From positions 1-15,162 of the forward strand of contig CAYPZL010000141.1 of assembly GCA_964415045.1 (NCBI GenBank): a stretch of 15,162 nucleotides of DNA, given 5' to 3'. A program made the translations under genes and the position numbers. Shown here in pieces: positions 1 to 7,379 of this stretch. The stretch is from CAYPZL01 sp964415045 (GTDB lineage Bacteria; Planctomycetota; Phycisphaerae; Sedimentisphaerales; Anaerobacaceae). Under the pieces are notes generated by a model, which saw only the letters and a program-made list of their open reading frames with translations, had not been told where the DNA came from and ran no database searches. Position 1 is the stretch's first letter, and each line of letters begins with the position of its first letter.

Positions 1-409
1 GAGGATACCTTCACTCTTTTGGTTGCGGCCGAGCGAAGCGAGGCCGCGCTGGGATTTACCAGGGTTATTCCCGTACCTATCGAAACGCCCGTCATTTGCG
101 CCGTTTGCACAAGTGACATCATTTGCGCCACACCGTCGGTAACCGCTATCAATAATACCGTTCGGCGCGGTCGTCTGCAAGAAAAAAGGGGAGAAGAGGT
201 CGGATGTGATTTATGACATGGGTATTGCCGGCGTCGGTGGCCGCGCCCGGAGTCGCCTCGAAGAACTGCTGGCCGGGGCCTGTGACGGAGATGCCGGCCG
301 AGGCTTTGACACGCGGATTGACCGAAGGGTGTACAAATTGCCCTGGTGCGGCTATTCTGGGGGCGGGTCATTGGGCAGAACCGTGTATCAGGTGCAAAGG
401 AGAAGCAAG
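1..409. other. gene-free left edge
   Basis: No convincing gene is seen before the DUF1080 gene at 410. Several reading frames stay open on both strands, as is common in GC-rich DNA, but none has a recognisable product or a clear ribosome binding site. The stretch carries a hairpin at 25-47 and an 11-base direct repeat (TCATTTGCGCC) at 92-102 and 119-129. Because this may be a contig end, the first 200 bases could belong to a repeat family or to a cut gene. A weak sigma-70-like pair (TTGCGC at 123-128, TATCAA at 147-152, spacing 18) is too poor to call a promoter. Confidence 0.5.
25..47. repeat. short GC-rich hairpin
   Basis: GCGGCC at 25-30 pairs with GGCCGC at 42-47 around a GAGCGAAGCGA core. 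No T-tract follows on either strand, so it does not look like an intrinsic terminator. The GAGCGAAG core resembles the arm of the REP-like element at 10542-10668, so it may be a relic of the same kind of dispersed repeat. Confidence 0.4.
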
Positions 410-1702
410 ATGGCTGTATTGAACCGGCGTGGTTTTCTGAAAGATTCCTTTGTTGTTGGCGTCTGCGTGCTGGTGTCGCTGGGGTTGTGCGCCAGGGCGG
501 CGGCCGGACAGTGGACGAAGCTTTTCGACGGCGAGAGCCTCAGCGGATGGACGAATCCCTACGATTGGGGCAAGGCGTGGGTCGAGGACCGCGAGATCCG
601 GCTCCAGGCCGATAAGAAGTTCTTTCTGCTGACGGCCAAGACGTATCGTGACTTCATCTTCGAGGCGGAAGTGAAGATGCCGGAGGGCAAGTCCAACTCC
701 GGTTTCATGTTTCGCTGCCACCAGAAGCCGAACAGGGTCTGGGGGTACCAGGCGGAGGTCGATCCGTCCGAGCGGCAATGGTCGGGTGGCCTGTACGACG
801 AGGGCCGGCGCGGGTGGCTGCATCCGGCCAGGGGCGATGCGGCCTCCGCGAAAGCCTTTGTGGCCGCAACGAAAGGGGCGTTCAAGCGGGACGGCTGGAA
901 CCGCTACCGCATCCATTGCGTCGGTCCGAGCCTGCGCATCTACGTCAATGGTGTTCTGACGACCGATTACGTCGATACCATGGACCGCGAGGGCTATATC
1001 GCCGTTCAGCATCACGGGGAAAAGGGCAAGATCTATCGGTTCCGCAACATTCGTATCCGGGAGCTGAAGGCTCCGAAGGCGATGGCCGCGACGATGAAGG
1101 ATCTGCCGCTGGTGTTCTTCGAGGACTTCGAGAGCCAGGCGACGCGCTGGACCCAGACGGATGCGGACGCCTGGAAGATCGTCGCCGAGGGTGGCAACCA
1201 GGTCTATTCCCTGTTCCAGCGGAGCAAGTACAGCCCGCCCGTGCGGTCGCCGCTCAATATCGCGCGCGTGACGGATTCGAACGTGAGCGATTTCGTGCTC
1301 CAGGCGCGGATGAAGCAGACGGGCAAGGAGTACGGGCATCGCGACATGTGCGTGTTCTTCGGGTATCAGGACCCGTCGCATTTCTATTACGTTCATATCG
1401 CCACCAAAGCCGACGCGCACGCCAATTCCATCTTCCTGGTCAACGGCGAGCCGCGTGTCTCCATCGCCCGGGAGCGGACCGACGGCACCGACTGGGCCAC
1501 CGGCTACCACGACGTCCGTCTCGTGCGCAACACGTCAACCGGCGCGATCGAGGTCTACTACGACGACATGGACAAACCCATCATGCGGACGGTGGACAAG
1601 ACGTTCCTTTCCGGCGGCGTCGGGTTCGGCTCGTTCGACGATACGGGCAATATCGACGACGTGATCCTGTGGGGCGCGCCGGCGCCGAAGGGCGGCAAGT
1701 AG
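410..1702 (+). CDS. Tat-exported DUF1080 (3-keto-disaccharide hydrolase) protein with second ConA-like domain
   Basis: This 430-aa protein is read from the ATG at 410, where AAAGGAGA at 396-403 gives a good ribosome binding site. The frame stays open back to 206, but without a Shine-Dalgarno site or sensible leader. Residues 5-11 (NRRGFLK) and the following hydrophobic stretch to about 33 form a Tat-type signal peptide. Residues 35-220 match the DUF1080/3-keto-disaccharide hydrolase fold: LFDGESLSGW near 38, NSGFMFR near 97, YQAEVD near 113, GYIAVQHHG near 195 and FRNIRIREL near 211. Members of this family act on oxidised glycosides or bind glycans in Planctomycetota and Bacteroidota. Residues 233-425 look like a second concanavalin/laminin-G-like sandwich, ending in GNIDDVILWG. 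The exact substrate is unknown. The gene stands alone; downstream lies only a broken gene. Confidence 0.88.
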   Translation: MAVLNRRGFLKDSFVVGVCVLVSLGLCARAAAGQWTKLFDGESLSGWTNPYDWGKAWVEDREIRLQADKKFFLLTAKTYRDFIFEAEVKMPEGKSNSGFMFRCHQKPNRVWGYQAEVDPSERQWSGGLYDEGRRGWLHPARGDAASAKAFVAATKGAFKRDGWNRYRIHCVGPSLRIYVNGVLTTDYVDTMDREGYIAVQHHGEKGKIYRFRNIRIRELKAPKAMAATMKDLPLVFFEDFESQATRWTQTDADAWKIVAEGGNQVYSLFQRSKYSPPVRSPLNIARVTDSNVSDFVLQARMKQTGKEYGHRDMCVFFGYQDPSHFYYVHIATKADAHANSIFLVNGEPRVSIARERTDGTDWATGYHDVRLVRNTSTGAIEVYYDDMDKPIMRTVDKTFLSGGVGFGSFDDTGNIDDVILWGAPAPKGGK

Positions 1703-1753
1703 GGCTGCGCTGCCCGCGGGTCTGCCGACACCGGTGATTCGGAGAGGAGAAAC

Positions 1754-1981
1754 GTACGGCAACTGAAGACGATTGGTTGCAGATATCTTCTGTGGGGCCT
1801 GGGGCTGGCGGTCTTTTGGGCCGGCAGCGCGACGCCGGCGATTCTGATCTTCACGCCCATCTTTCTGCCCATCGTGCAGAAGCTCGGCCTGCATCCGCTT
1901 CATTTCGGCATCTTCATGATTATGAACCTGTGCATCGGGCTGTGCACGCCGCCGGTGGGGACGTGCCTGTTCTTGGGCTGG
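1754..1981 (+). pseudogene. signal-peptide leader fused to C-terminal scrap of TRAP transporter DctM permease
   Basis: The frame, the same as that of the DUF1080 gene before its stop, reads RQLKTIGCRYLLWGLGLAVF, a typical basic-hydrophobic export leader. It then passes into PAILIFTPIFLP, HFGIFMIMNLCIGLCTPP and VGTCLFLGW. The second part is the highly conserved end region of the DctM large permease of TRAP (C4-dicarboxylate-type) transporters. Only about 50 residues of a normally about 430-residue protein remain, and the similarity stops near 1981. A Shine-Dalgarno-like GGAGAGGAGA (1741-1750) precedes the leader, but the codon at the expected start (1754) is GTA. I read this as a chimeric gene remnant left by deletion or recombination, not a functional transporter. 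Confidence 0.72.
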
Positions 1982-2032
1982 AACCACTGCTGGGGACGAC
2001 GGGAGTCTGCGTGTGAATTCTTGTTGTCCGCA

Positions 2033-2416
2033 TTACGGCAGAGAGATGACGTAGTCTCTTTCTGCCTCGAGTGTTTGTCTGGCCTTGGTGCAGGAGGTTG
2101 TGATGTGAACTGTGGCCCGGCGGTCGTCCGTTTCTGCGACGCGGACGGTCAGGCCGGCGGGGCGCGTCGTCAGAGACGTGACGTCGAGCGGCAGCGGGTC
2201 CCGGCCGAGCGGCTCGTTGGTGTCGACGGCGCGGTGCCGGACCCAGGCCAGACCGCTGGCGGTCAGGTTGCGCTCGACGGCGCGCAGATAAGCCTTGTCC
2301 GCCTGGAAGAGCATCGTGTTGGAGCTCTCGGTCAGCACGAGCAGGGCCATCACCACCAGTCCCAGCAGGATAATGACCAGCGACAGAACGGATCCGTTTT
2401 TCCTTCGTCTCTTCAT
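2033..2416 (-). CDS. GspK/PilX-like minor pseudopilin (last gene of the secretion operon)
   Basis: The ATG at 2416 overlaps the stop of the preceding pseudopilin gene as ATGA, which fixes the start and implies coupled translation. The frame is open further upstream, but that part only shadows the neighbour. The 127-aa product starts with a basic patch (KRRRKNGS) and one strongly hydrophobic helix (about residues 11-29), followed by an alanine-rich amphipathic stretch with LFQADKAYLRAVERNL. This is the layout of GspK and PilX N-termini, where the helix packs in the pseudopilus core. It is much shorter than GspK (about 300 aa), so it lacks the large globular domain. It could be a PilX-like tip-associated or membrane-anchored accessory subunit. 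It ends the operon; no clear terminator follows. Confidence 0.72.
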   Translation of the reverse strand: MKRRRKNGSVLSLVIILLGLVVMALLVLTESSNTMLFQADKAYLRAVERNLTASGLAWVRHRAVDTNEPLGRDPLPLDVTSLTTRPAGLTVRVAETDDRRATVHITTSCTKARQTLEAERDYVISLP

Positions 2417-2934
2417 TTGATCGCCTGGTCCTTTCCGAGCCCCTGGAGGAAGAAAACGTGCGAATTGGCGAATTTGTTGTGAAGCTTGGCGCGGATGCGT
2501 TGCTGTATGGCCGTGTATACCTCGACCGCGTACACGGTGTCCCCCTGCTTCCACGGCTTCCAGGTCACCACCGCCTTGGGCACGCGCCACAGGCGTTGCT
2601 GTTCGGATGCGGCGGCGCCGTCCCGGTTCAACGCGGTGCGCACAATTTCGCCGCTGCGGAACTGATAACTGACGGTGCCCTCGGGCAGTTCGACCAGGAG
2701 CCTGTGCTCGTCCGTCTGCACATCCTGGAATCGCTCGGGCAGGGCGACGGCCCGGTCCACGTCGCGGCGAACGTTCTGGAGCATGTCGAGAACGCTGGTG
2801 TTTTGCTGGAGCAGCCGCACGCTCTGGGGGATGTCGCGCGCGAATACCGCGAATACGTCGCTCAGGGCCACTGCCAGAATGGGCGTGATAGCGACAACAA
2901 TCAGCACTTCGATTAGTGTAAATCCCTTTCGCAT
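2413..2934 (-). CDS. GspJ-like type II pseudopilin
   Basis: This 173-aa protein begins with a class III prepilin leader, MRKG followed by FTLIEVLIVVAI. Cleavage by prepilin peptidase is expected after Gly4, leaving N-methyl-Phe and the conserved Glu at position 5 of the mature protein. Length, and position between GspI-like and GspK-like genes, favour GspJ, a minor pseudopilin of the pseudopilus tip. The family call within the pseudopilins is from context. GAGGAGA about nine bases before the ATG is a strong ribosome binding site. The gene lies four bases after the upstream pseudopilin gene and overlaps the next by four bases, so it is part of one transcript. Confidence 0.82.
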   Translation of the reverse strand: MRKGFTLIEVLIVVAITPILAVALSDVFAVFARDIPQSVRLLQQNTSVLDMLQNVRRDVDRAVALPERFQDVQTDEHRLLVELPEGTVSYQFRSGEIVRTALNRDGAAASEQQRLWRVPKAVVTWKPWKQGDTVYAVEVYTAIQQRIRAKLHNKFANSHVFFLQGLGKDQAIK

Positions 2935-2938
2935 GGGG

Positions 2939-3352
2939 CTATTCTCCTCTTGCGACCGCTGCGTCGGGCCGGATATATCGCGACAGATGGACCGTGACCC
3001 GTCGCGGGCCGGCCTGGCCGGCTGCCGTGACCCGGATCAGCTCCAGGCCTTCCCACTGGGCGGCGCCGGGCTCTCTGCTGACCGAGACCTTCACCGCGCC
3101 CCACAAGCGGGCCATCTCCTGCGGCTCCACGGGCCGGCCCGTGGCCGTGATGCTGTCGAGCTGAGCCTGGGCCGCGGCGATACAGCGCTGCCGCATCCAT
3201 TGGTACTTGTTGAAGGAGGAAAATGCGCTCATGGAGGCCGTCAGCCCGACGATGATGATGCCCAGGATGGCCGTAGCGGTGATCACCTCAACCGTGAGGA
3301 AGCCCGGGCGGTTTCTTCTTTTTTCAGTCACGTTGACACCTGTTCCAAACAT
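2939..3352 (-). CDS. GspI-like type II pseudopilin
   Basis: The ATG at 3352 overlaps the stop of the upstream GspF-like gene by one base (TGATG). The 137-aa product has an unusually long 17-residue leader (MFGTGVNVTEKRRNRPG) before the prepilin cleavage site. The mature helix FLTVEVITATAILGIIIVGL follows, with Glu at position 5. Residues after the helix (AAAQAQLDSITATGR) resemble the GspI/PilV pattern of an A/Q-rich helix. The expected role is a minor pseudopilin that, with GspJ and GspK, starts pseudopilus assembly in the inner membrane. Its assignment to GspI rather than another minor pseudopilin is from length and gene order. Confidence 0.8.
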   Translation of the reverse strand: MFGTGVNVTEKRRNRPGFLTVEVITATAILGIIIVGLTASMSAFSSFNKYQWMRQRCIAAAQAQLDSITATGRPVEPQEMARLWGAVKVSVSREPGAAQWEGLELIRVTAAGQAGPRRVTVHLSRYIRPDAAVARGE

Positions 3353-4824
3353 CAGGGATAGATCGCCCCGGTCATGATCTCAAGAATGACCACGCCCGGA
3401 GTGAAGCTCGCGTGAACGACAAATCCGACCACCAGGCCGAGCAGAATGATTCCGCAAGGCCACAGGATAAACCGCGCGAGATTCACGCGGTAACTATAGT
3501 TGGAGCGATAATAGGATTGCAGCATATCCAGCACCGCTGGTGTGCCGACACCGCTGTCCTTGTTGTCGAAGGCCCAGGCCAGCGCCGGTCCCAGCCCGCA
3601 CGCCCGCGCCGAGGTGGCGATGTCGTCGCCCCGCTCGACCCGTTCCAGCCAGCGCCGCAGGCACTTCCGGAAGCAGCAATTGAGCTCGAGATCGAGAGCG
3701 CCCCGTATGGCGTCGTTGACGGGGATCCCGGCCCGCAGGGACATGCGCAGCAGCTCGACGACGCGCAGCGTCGAGCGGTTCTTCTCAAACCAGTGCAAGA
3801 TGGGCAGATACCAGCGCAACGAATCGATCAGCCGCGAGAACATCGTGGGCTTCAGACGTCCCTGCCTCCGCCGCACGCGCCGCACCCCGACAACGATCCA
3901 GAACAGGACGAAAAGGACGATCAACAATGGAACCAGGACTTCTGAGGAGAAGCCTTCCGTGATCCGGATGAGCGCCCGCGTGGAGCGGGGCATAAGCTCG
4001 CGTGAGGTCATCTCCTCCCACACCTGGACGAATTGCGGGAGCACGAAGGTGACGTACCCGCCCGCGAGAAAGATCATGGCGGTGAACACCACGACCGGAT
4101 AGAACGGATGGACCGGTCGCACGCGGTGGCGTTCGTAGGCGCGCGTGCGGATCTCGCTCTCGACGGCCTGGACGGCGGCCGGGAGCTGGTGGACGCGCTG
4201 TCCGGCGGCGAGCATGGCCAACGCCCACCGGTGGCACTGCGGATAGCCGCGCCGCACCGCCTCCGGCAGCGGATAGCCTTTCACGAGCCAGGTCTTGATT
4301 CGGCGCAGAAGCCGGCCTGAAGCGTCCGCCCGCCCGGCGGCGGCGCAATCCAGGGCCATCGGCAGCGGCAGGTTCTGCCGGATGCTCGAACCCAGGACCG
4401 AGAAGACGTGCGCTTCCGATACCCGCCGGGCGGTAAGGTTGTATCCGATGAACCCCCCAACGATGACAGCGGTTCCGAGAAAGAACAAGAGCGGAACTGC
4501 CGGACCGGCCCTGAGCAGCACGCACACTGTGAGGACGGCGCTGAGCAGGAGCACCAGCGTCACCGCGAGCAACGTCCATGTGGCGAACTGATGACACCAG
4601 GCCAGCGACTCGCGCCTGTGCGTCGATACCGCGATAACGATCTGTGTGACGATGAACAGCACGGGGGCATAGAGAATCTTCTCTTCCGTTCCCGCCGTCG
4701 CCGCCGCGAATCCCACCGCAAAGGCGACGAACGGCACCGTTATCAGCGCCACGCCCGGCTTCTTATAGCCGAGAATGACGTAGACCAGGAAGAGGACGAC
4801 CACGATGGCTGTGAAGTTAAACAT
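3352..4824 (-). CDS. divergent second GspF/PilC-like inner-membrane protein with extra N-terminal helices
   Basis: I start this at the ATG at 4824 (MFNFTAIVVVLF), with AGGGGAAG just upstream and 11 bases from the previous stop. The longer open frame to 4911 would overlap the GspF gene. The 490-aa product has four or five membrane helices in its first 130 residues, which is not usual for GspF. Two T2SSF-type units follow: one at about 135-270, with a helix in the VVVFTAMIFLAGGYVTFVLP region, and one at about 350-480, with NRSTLRVVELLRMSLRAGIP and a final helix before the C-terminus. The second unit is the better conserved. GspF proteins are the inner-membrane platform that couples the GspE motor to the pilin subunits. 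A tandem, enlarged copy suggests a heteromeric platform, or an adapter replacing GspL/M; that is inference. Confidence 0.78.
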   Translation of the reverse strand: MFNFTAIVVVLFLVYVILGYKKPGVALITVPFVAFAVGFAAATAGTEEKILYAPVLFIVTQIVIAVSTHRRESLAWCHQFATWTLLAVTLVLLLSAVLTVCVLLRAGPAVPLLFFLGTAVIVGGFIGYNLTARRVSEAHVFSVLGSSIRQNLPLPMALDCAAAGRADASGRLLRRIKTWLVKGYPLPEAVRRGYPQCHRWALAMLAAGQRVHQLPAAVQAVESEIRTRAYERHRVRPVHPFYPVVVFTAMIFLAGGYVTFVLPQFVQVWEEMTSRELMPRSTRALIRITEGFSSEVLVPLLIVLFVLFWIVVGVRRVRRRQGRLKPTMFSRLIDSLRWYLPILHWFEKNRSTLRVVELLRMSLRAGIPVNDAIRGALDLELNCCFRKCLRRWLERVERGDDIATSARACGLGPALAWAFDNKDSGVGTPAVLDMLQSYYRSNYSYRVNLARFILWPCGIILLGLVVGFVVHASFTPGVVILEIMTGAIYP

Positions 4825-4835
4825 ATCTTCCCCTG

Positions 4836-6035
4836 TTAGGCTGCGGACAAACTCGTCACGACCTGAATCATGGGCAAAAACAGCGACAAAATGGCCAGGG
4901 CCAGGATACACCCGACGGCCATGATCAGCACGGGCAGCAGGACGGCCTGCAGGCGGGACTGGCTGACGCGCGCCTGGTCGGCGTACATGTCGCCCAGACT
5001 GTGCAGGTTGTCCTGCAACTCATTCCTCTGGGAGCCGAGCTGGACCGAATAGAAGAAGAGCCGGGGCAGCAGGCTGAGATTCTGGCCGGCTTCGAGGAGG
5101 TTCGCCCCTTGTTCGATTCGCCCGGCGAGCTCTTCGCTTTCACGGGCCAGTCTTTCACTGCCCGAAGCGACCGCGCCCAAACGCAGGCACTCGGGCGTAT
5201 CGCAGCCGGCGCCGACGAGCACCGCCATCGCCTCGGCCATGCGGCTGAGCACGCTGTTGCGGTACAGGTTGCCGATGATGGGGACGCGCAGGAGCATGGC
5301 TTCCTTGCTTCGACGTCCGGCCGGCGACCGCGACAGCGCCAGGAACACCCCGATCAGGACCACCGCCAGAACGAGCAAACCAAGCCAGATCACCGCCGTA
5401 TTTTCGCCCAGCGCAAGCACCGCGTTGGTCACGCCCGGGAGGTTGCTTCCGGCAATGTCCTGCAAGACCTCGCGAAACTGCGGGACGATGTACCCGAAGG
5501 CGAATGATACGATGATCGTGCCCAGAATCAGGACCACGATCGGGTAGCTCAGGGCCTCGAAGACGATGCGCCGGGTTTGCCCGGCCAATTCGAGATGCCG
5601 GTTCAGACTGGTGAGCATCTCGCTGAGCCGTCCGGTTGTGACACCTGCCTTCAAAATTCGCCCGTAGAGCGGAGGGAAGTGCTTTTCCCGTTTCTGGAAG
5701 GCCTCCTCGATGGGAACGCCGGCCTCCAGGTCCGCCGCGATGTCCTCGACGAGCTTTCGCATCGAACGCGAAGAGACATCTTCGGCCAGCTCGCGCAGGC
5801 CTTTTTCCAGCGGGATGCCCGCGCGGGTGATGGAGGCGAGCTGCTGGTTGAACAGCAGAAACTCGTTTCGTCCGATTGCTGTTTTGGGTCGTTCCGGCTC
5901 GGCCTTGTCCAGCGAGTTGACGCTGAGCTCCATGCCCTTGAGCTGCTCGGTCGCCTCTTCGGCGGAACCGGCCTCGATGGTTCCCTTCATCAGCCTGCCC
6001 GCTGCCGTCAGCGCATTGTAGCGGAATGTCGCCAT
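4836..6035 (-). CDS. gspF: type II secretion / type IV pilus inner-membrane platform protein GspF
   Basis: This 399-aa protein is a full-length canonical GspF/PilC. The N-terminus (MATFRYNALTAAGRLMKGTI) is the typical cytoplasmic start, with ATEQLKGMELSV near 30. Two T2SSF domains lie at about 60-185 (QQLASITRAGIPLEKGLREL) and 265-385 (LSRMAEAMAVLVGAGCDTPE). Membrane helices lie near 165-185, 215-235 and 370-395. It forms the inner-membrane platform that contacts the GspE ATPase. GAAGGA before the ATG lies inside the end of the 38-codon ORF, whose stop is three bases away, so the two are probably translationally coupled. Confidence 0.93.
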   Translation of the reverse strand: MATFRYNALTAAGRLMKGTIEAGSAEEATEQLKGMELSVNSLDKAEPERPKTAIGRNEFLLFNQQLASITRAGIPLEKGLRELAEDVSSRSMRKLVEDIAADLEAGVPIEEAFQKREKHFPPLYGRILKAGVTTGRLSEMLTSLNRHLELAGQTRRIVFEALSYPIVVLILGTIIVSFAFGYIVPQFREVLQDIAGSNLPGVTNAVLALGENTAVIWLGLLVLAVVLIGVFLALSRSPAGRRSKEAMLLRVPIIGNLYRNSVLSRMAEAMAVLVGAGCDTPECLRLGAVASGSERLARESEELAGRIEQGANLLEAGQNLSLLPRLFFYSVQLGSQRNELQDNLHSLGDMYADQARVSQSRLQAVLLPVLIMAVGCILALAILSLFLPMIQVVTSLSAA

Positions 6036-6038
6036 AGC

Positions 6039-6155
6039 TTATTCCTTCACCAGATTCAGTTGGTATCGAATCTCATCCCGGGCGTCCCCGGCCGGCGCGC
6101 AAAGAAGGATCGATGTGGCCGATACCGATCCCCAGACTCTATCCTTTGCGTGCAT
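6039..6155 (-). CDS. small 38-aa ORF between gspE and gspF
   Basis: Starting at ATG 6155, this frame reads MHAKDRVWGS, VSATSILLCAPAGDARD, then EIRYQLNLVKE and TAA. AAGGAG nine bases before the ATG is a near-perfect Shine-Dalgarno site. The frame starts 18 bases after the gspE stop and ends three bases before the gspF start, so it exactly fills the gap in the operon. A short hydrophobic stretch (SATSILLCA) and a charged tail are visible; it is not a proper lipobox. I recognise no family. It may be a real small operon protein, or a shortened remnant of a larger secretion gene lost at this spot. Confidence 0.5.
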   Translation of the reverse strand: MHAKDRVWGSVSATSILLCAPAGDARDEIRYQLNLVKE

Positions 6156-6173
6156 ATCTTCTTGCTCCTTCCG

Positions 6174-7379
6174 TTAGCCGTCGCACGGTTGTCCGGGATT
6201 GGACCTCTCGAAATTGGGGTCCGCACCACATGCCTTTCGCAGTTCCGCCGGCGTGGTGACACCGGTTTCGACGAGGCGCATGCCGTCCTGGAAGAGGCTC
6301 ACGTGTCCCTCCTGTCGGAGCAGCGTCTGCAATTCGTCGAGATCGGCCTTGGCCAGGACGGCTCTTCGCAGCTCGGCGCCCAGCTCGACGATCTCGGCGA
6401 TCAGGGCCCGACCGTGAAAGCCGGTGCCGAAGCACGCGTCGCAGCCGACCGGCTCGAACGTTCCGTCCGGGGCCGCTTTTTTGCACTGTGTGCAGAGCCT
6501 TCGGACCAGTCTTTGATTGACGACGGCCGCGATGCTTGAAGTGACCTGATAGGGCTCGACGCCCATTTCCAGCAACCGCAGCAGGGCGCCGGCGGGCGTG
6601 CCGCTGTGCATCGTGCTCATCAGCAGGTGGCCCGCCAGGCCGGCCTCGATAACGATGCGGACCGTCTCGGCATCGCGAATCTCGCCGATCATCAGGACCT
6701 GCGGGTCCTGCCTCAGCAGCGAGCGCAAGGCCGTAGGGAACGTCATCTGGCCGTGCGGCGTGATGGGGACCTGGGTCACCCCGTCGATGCGGATCTCCAC
6801 CGGGTCCTCCAGCGTCACGATGCTTTTGCCCGGTGAGGTCTGGACGATGTGTCGCAGCAGGGCGGCCAGGGTCGTGCTCTTGCCGCTGCCGGCCGGGCCC
6901 GTCAGCAGCATCACGCCCTGGTTCTCGGCGGCAATCGACCGCAGCCGCGATTCGATTGCCGGTGCGAAGCCAAGCTGATCCAGGGCCAGCAGCTCCGGCT
7001 GCCGGTAGAAAAGGCGGACCACCGCCCGTTGCCCGTAGATCGTGGGAAAGACCGCCAGCCGCACGTCCGTGATCTTGCCCGAGCCGTTGCTGGAAATCTC
7101 CAGACGTCCCTCCTGCGGGATGTCGTTGCGGTAGGTCAGAAGGCCGCCCAGGACCTTGAGCCGGGCGATCACGTTGTCCGCCACCGCCCCTGGGAGCTTC
7201 TCAAAGAGGTTCAAAACGCCGTCCAGGCGGAACTTCACCTGCAATTCCGAGTCGGTGGGCTCGAAATGGACGTCGCTGGCGCCGGCGGCCACGGCCTGGT
7301 CGAGCAGCTCATCCACGATCTCGACCACGTCCTGGGCCTGCGGCCTGGAATCAGGGGTTTTGCGTGTATTTTCGATCAT
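6174..7379 (-). CDS. gspE: GspE/PilB-type secretion ATPase, short form
   Basis: This 401-aa ATPase powers pseudopilus assembly from the cytoplasm. Visible motifs are the N2 domain (VHFEP near 37, FRLDGVLN near 50), Walker A GPAGSGKST at 161-169, the Asp box LEDPVE at 190-195, Walker B VLMIGEIRD at 228-236 and the His box with MSTMHSG near 254. A zinc-binding pair, CTQC at 296-299 and CDAC at 313-316, marks GspE/PilB rather than the retraction ATPase PilT. It is about 150 residues shorter than usual: the N1 domain that normally docks on GspL/PilM is absent. The ATG at 7379 (MIENTRK) is the first plausible start. It heads the minus-strand operon and diverges from the sigma factor gene. Confidence 0.93.
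   Translation of the reverse strand: MIENTRKTPDSRPQAQDVVEIVDELLDQAVAAGASDVHFEPTDSELQVKFRLDGVLNLFEKLPGAVADNVIARLKVLGGLLTYRNDIPQEGRLEISSNGSGKITDVRLAVFPTIYGQRAVVRLFYRQPELLALDQLGFAPAIESRLRSIAAENQGVMLLTGPAGSGKSTTLAALLRHIVQTSPGKSIVTLEDPVEIRIDGVTQVPITPHGQMTFPTALRSLLRQDPQVLMIGEIRDAETVRIVIEAGLAGHLLMSTMHSGTPAGALLRLLEMGVEPYQVTSSIAAVVNQRLVRRLCTQCKKAAPDGTFEPVGCDACFGTGFHGRALIAEIVELGAELRRAVLAKADLDELQTLLRQEGHVSLFQDGMRLVETGVTTPAELRKACGADPNFERSNPGQPCDG

Noticed and set aside
206..409. Upstream extension of the DUF1080 frame, giving a 498-aa protein
   Set aside because: No Shine-Dalgarno site or leader at 206, whereas the ATG at 410 has both AAAGGAGA and a Tat signal peptide.
213..422. 69-aa frame with several cysteines before the DUF1080 gene
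   Set aside because: No ribosome site, no recognisable motif, and it overlaps the true start of the DUF1080 gene in another frame.
368..1510. Long minus-strand frame opposite the DUF1080 gene
   Set aside because: Composition is Arg/Pro/Leu-rich as expected for an antisense shadow of a GC-rich gene, with no recognisable domain.
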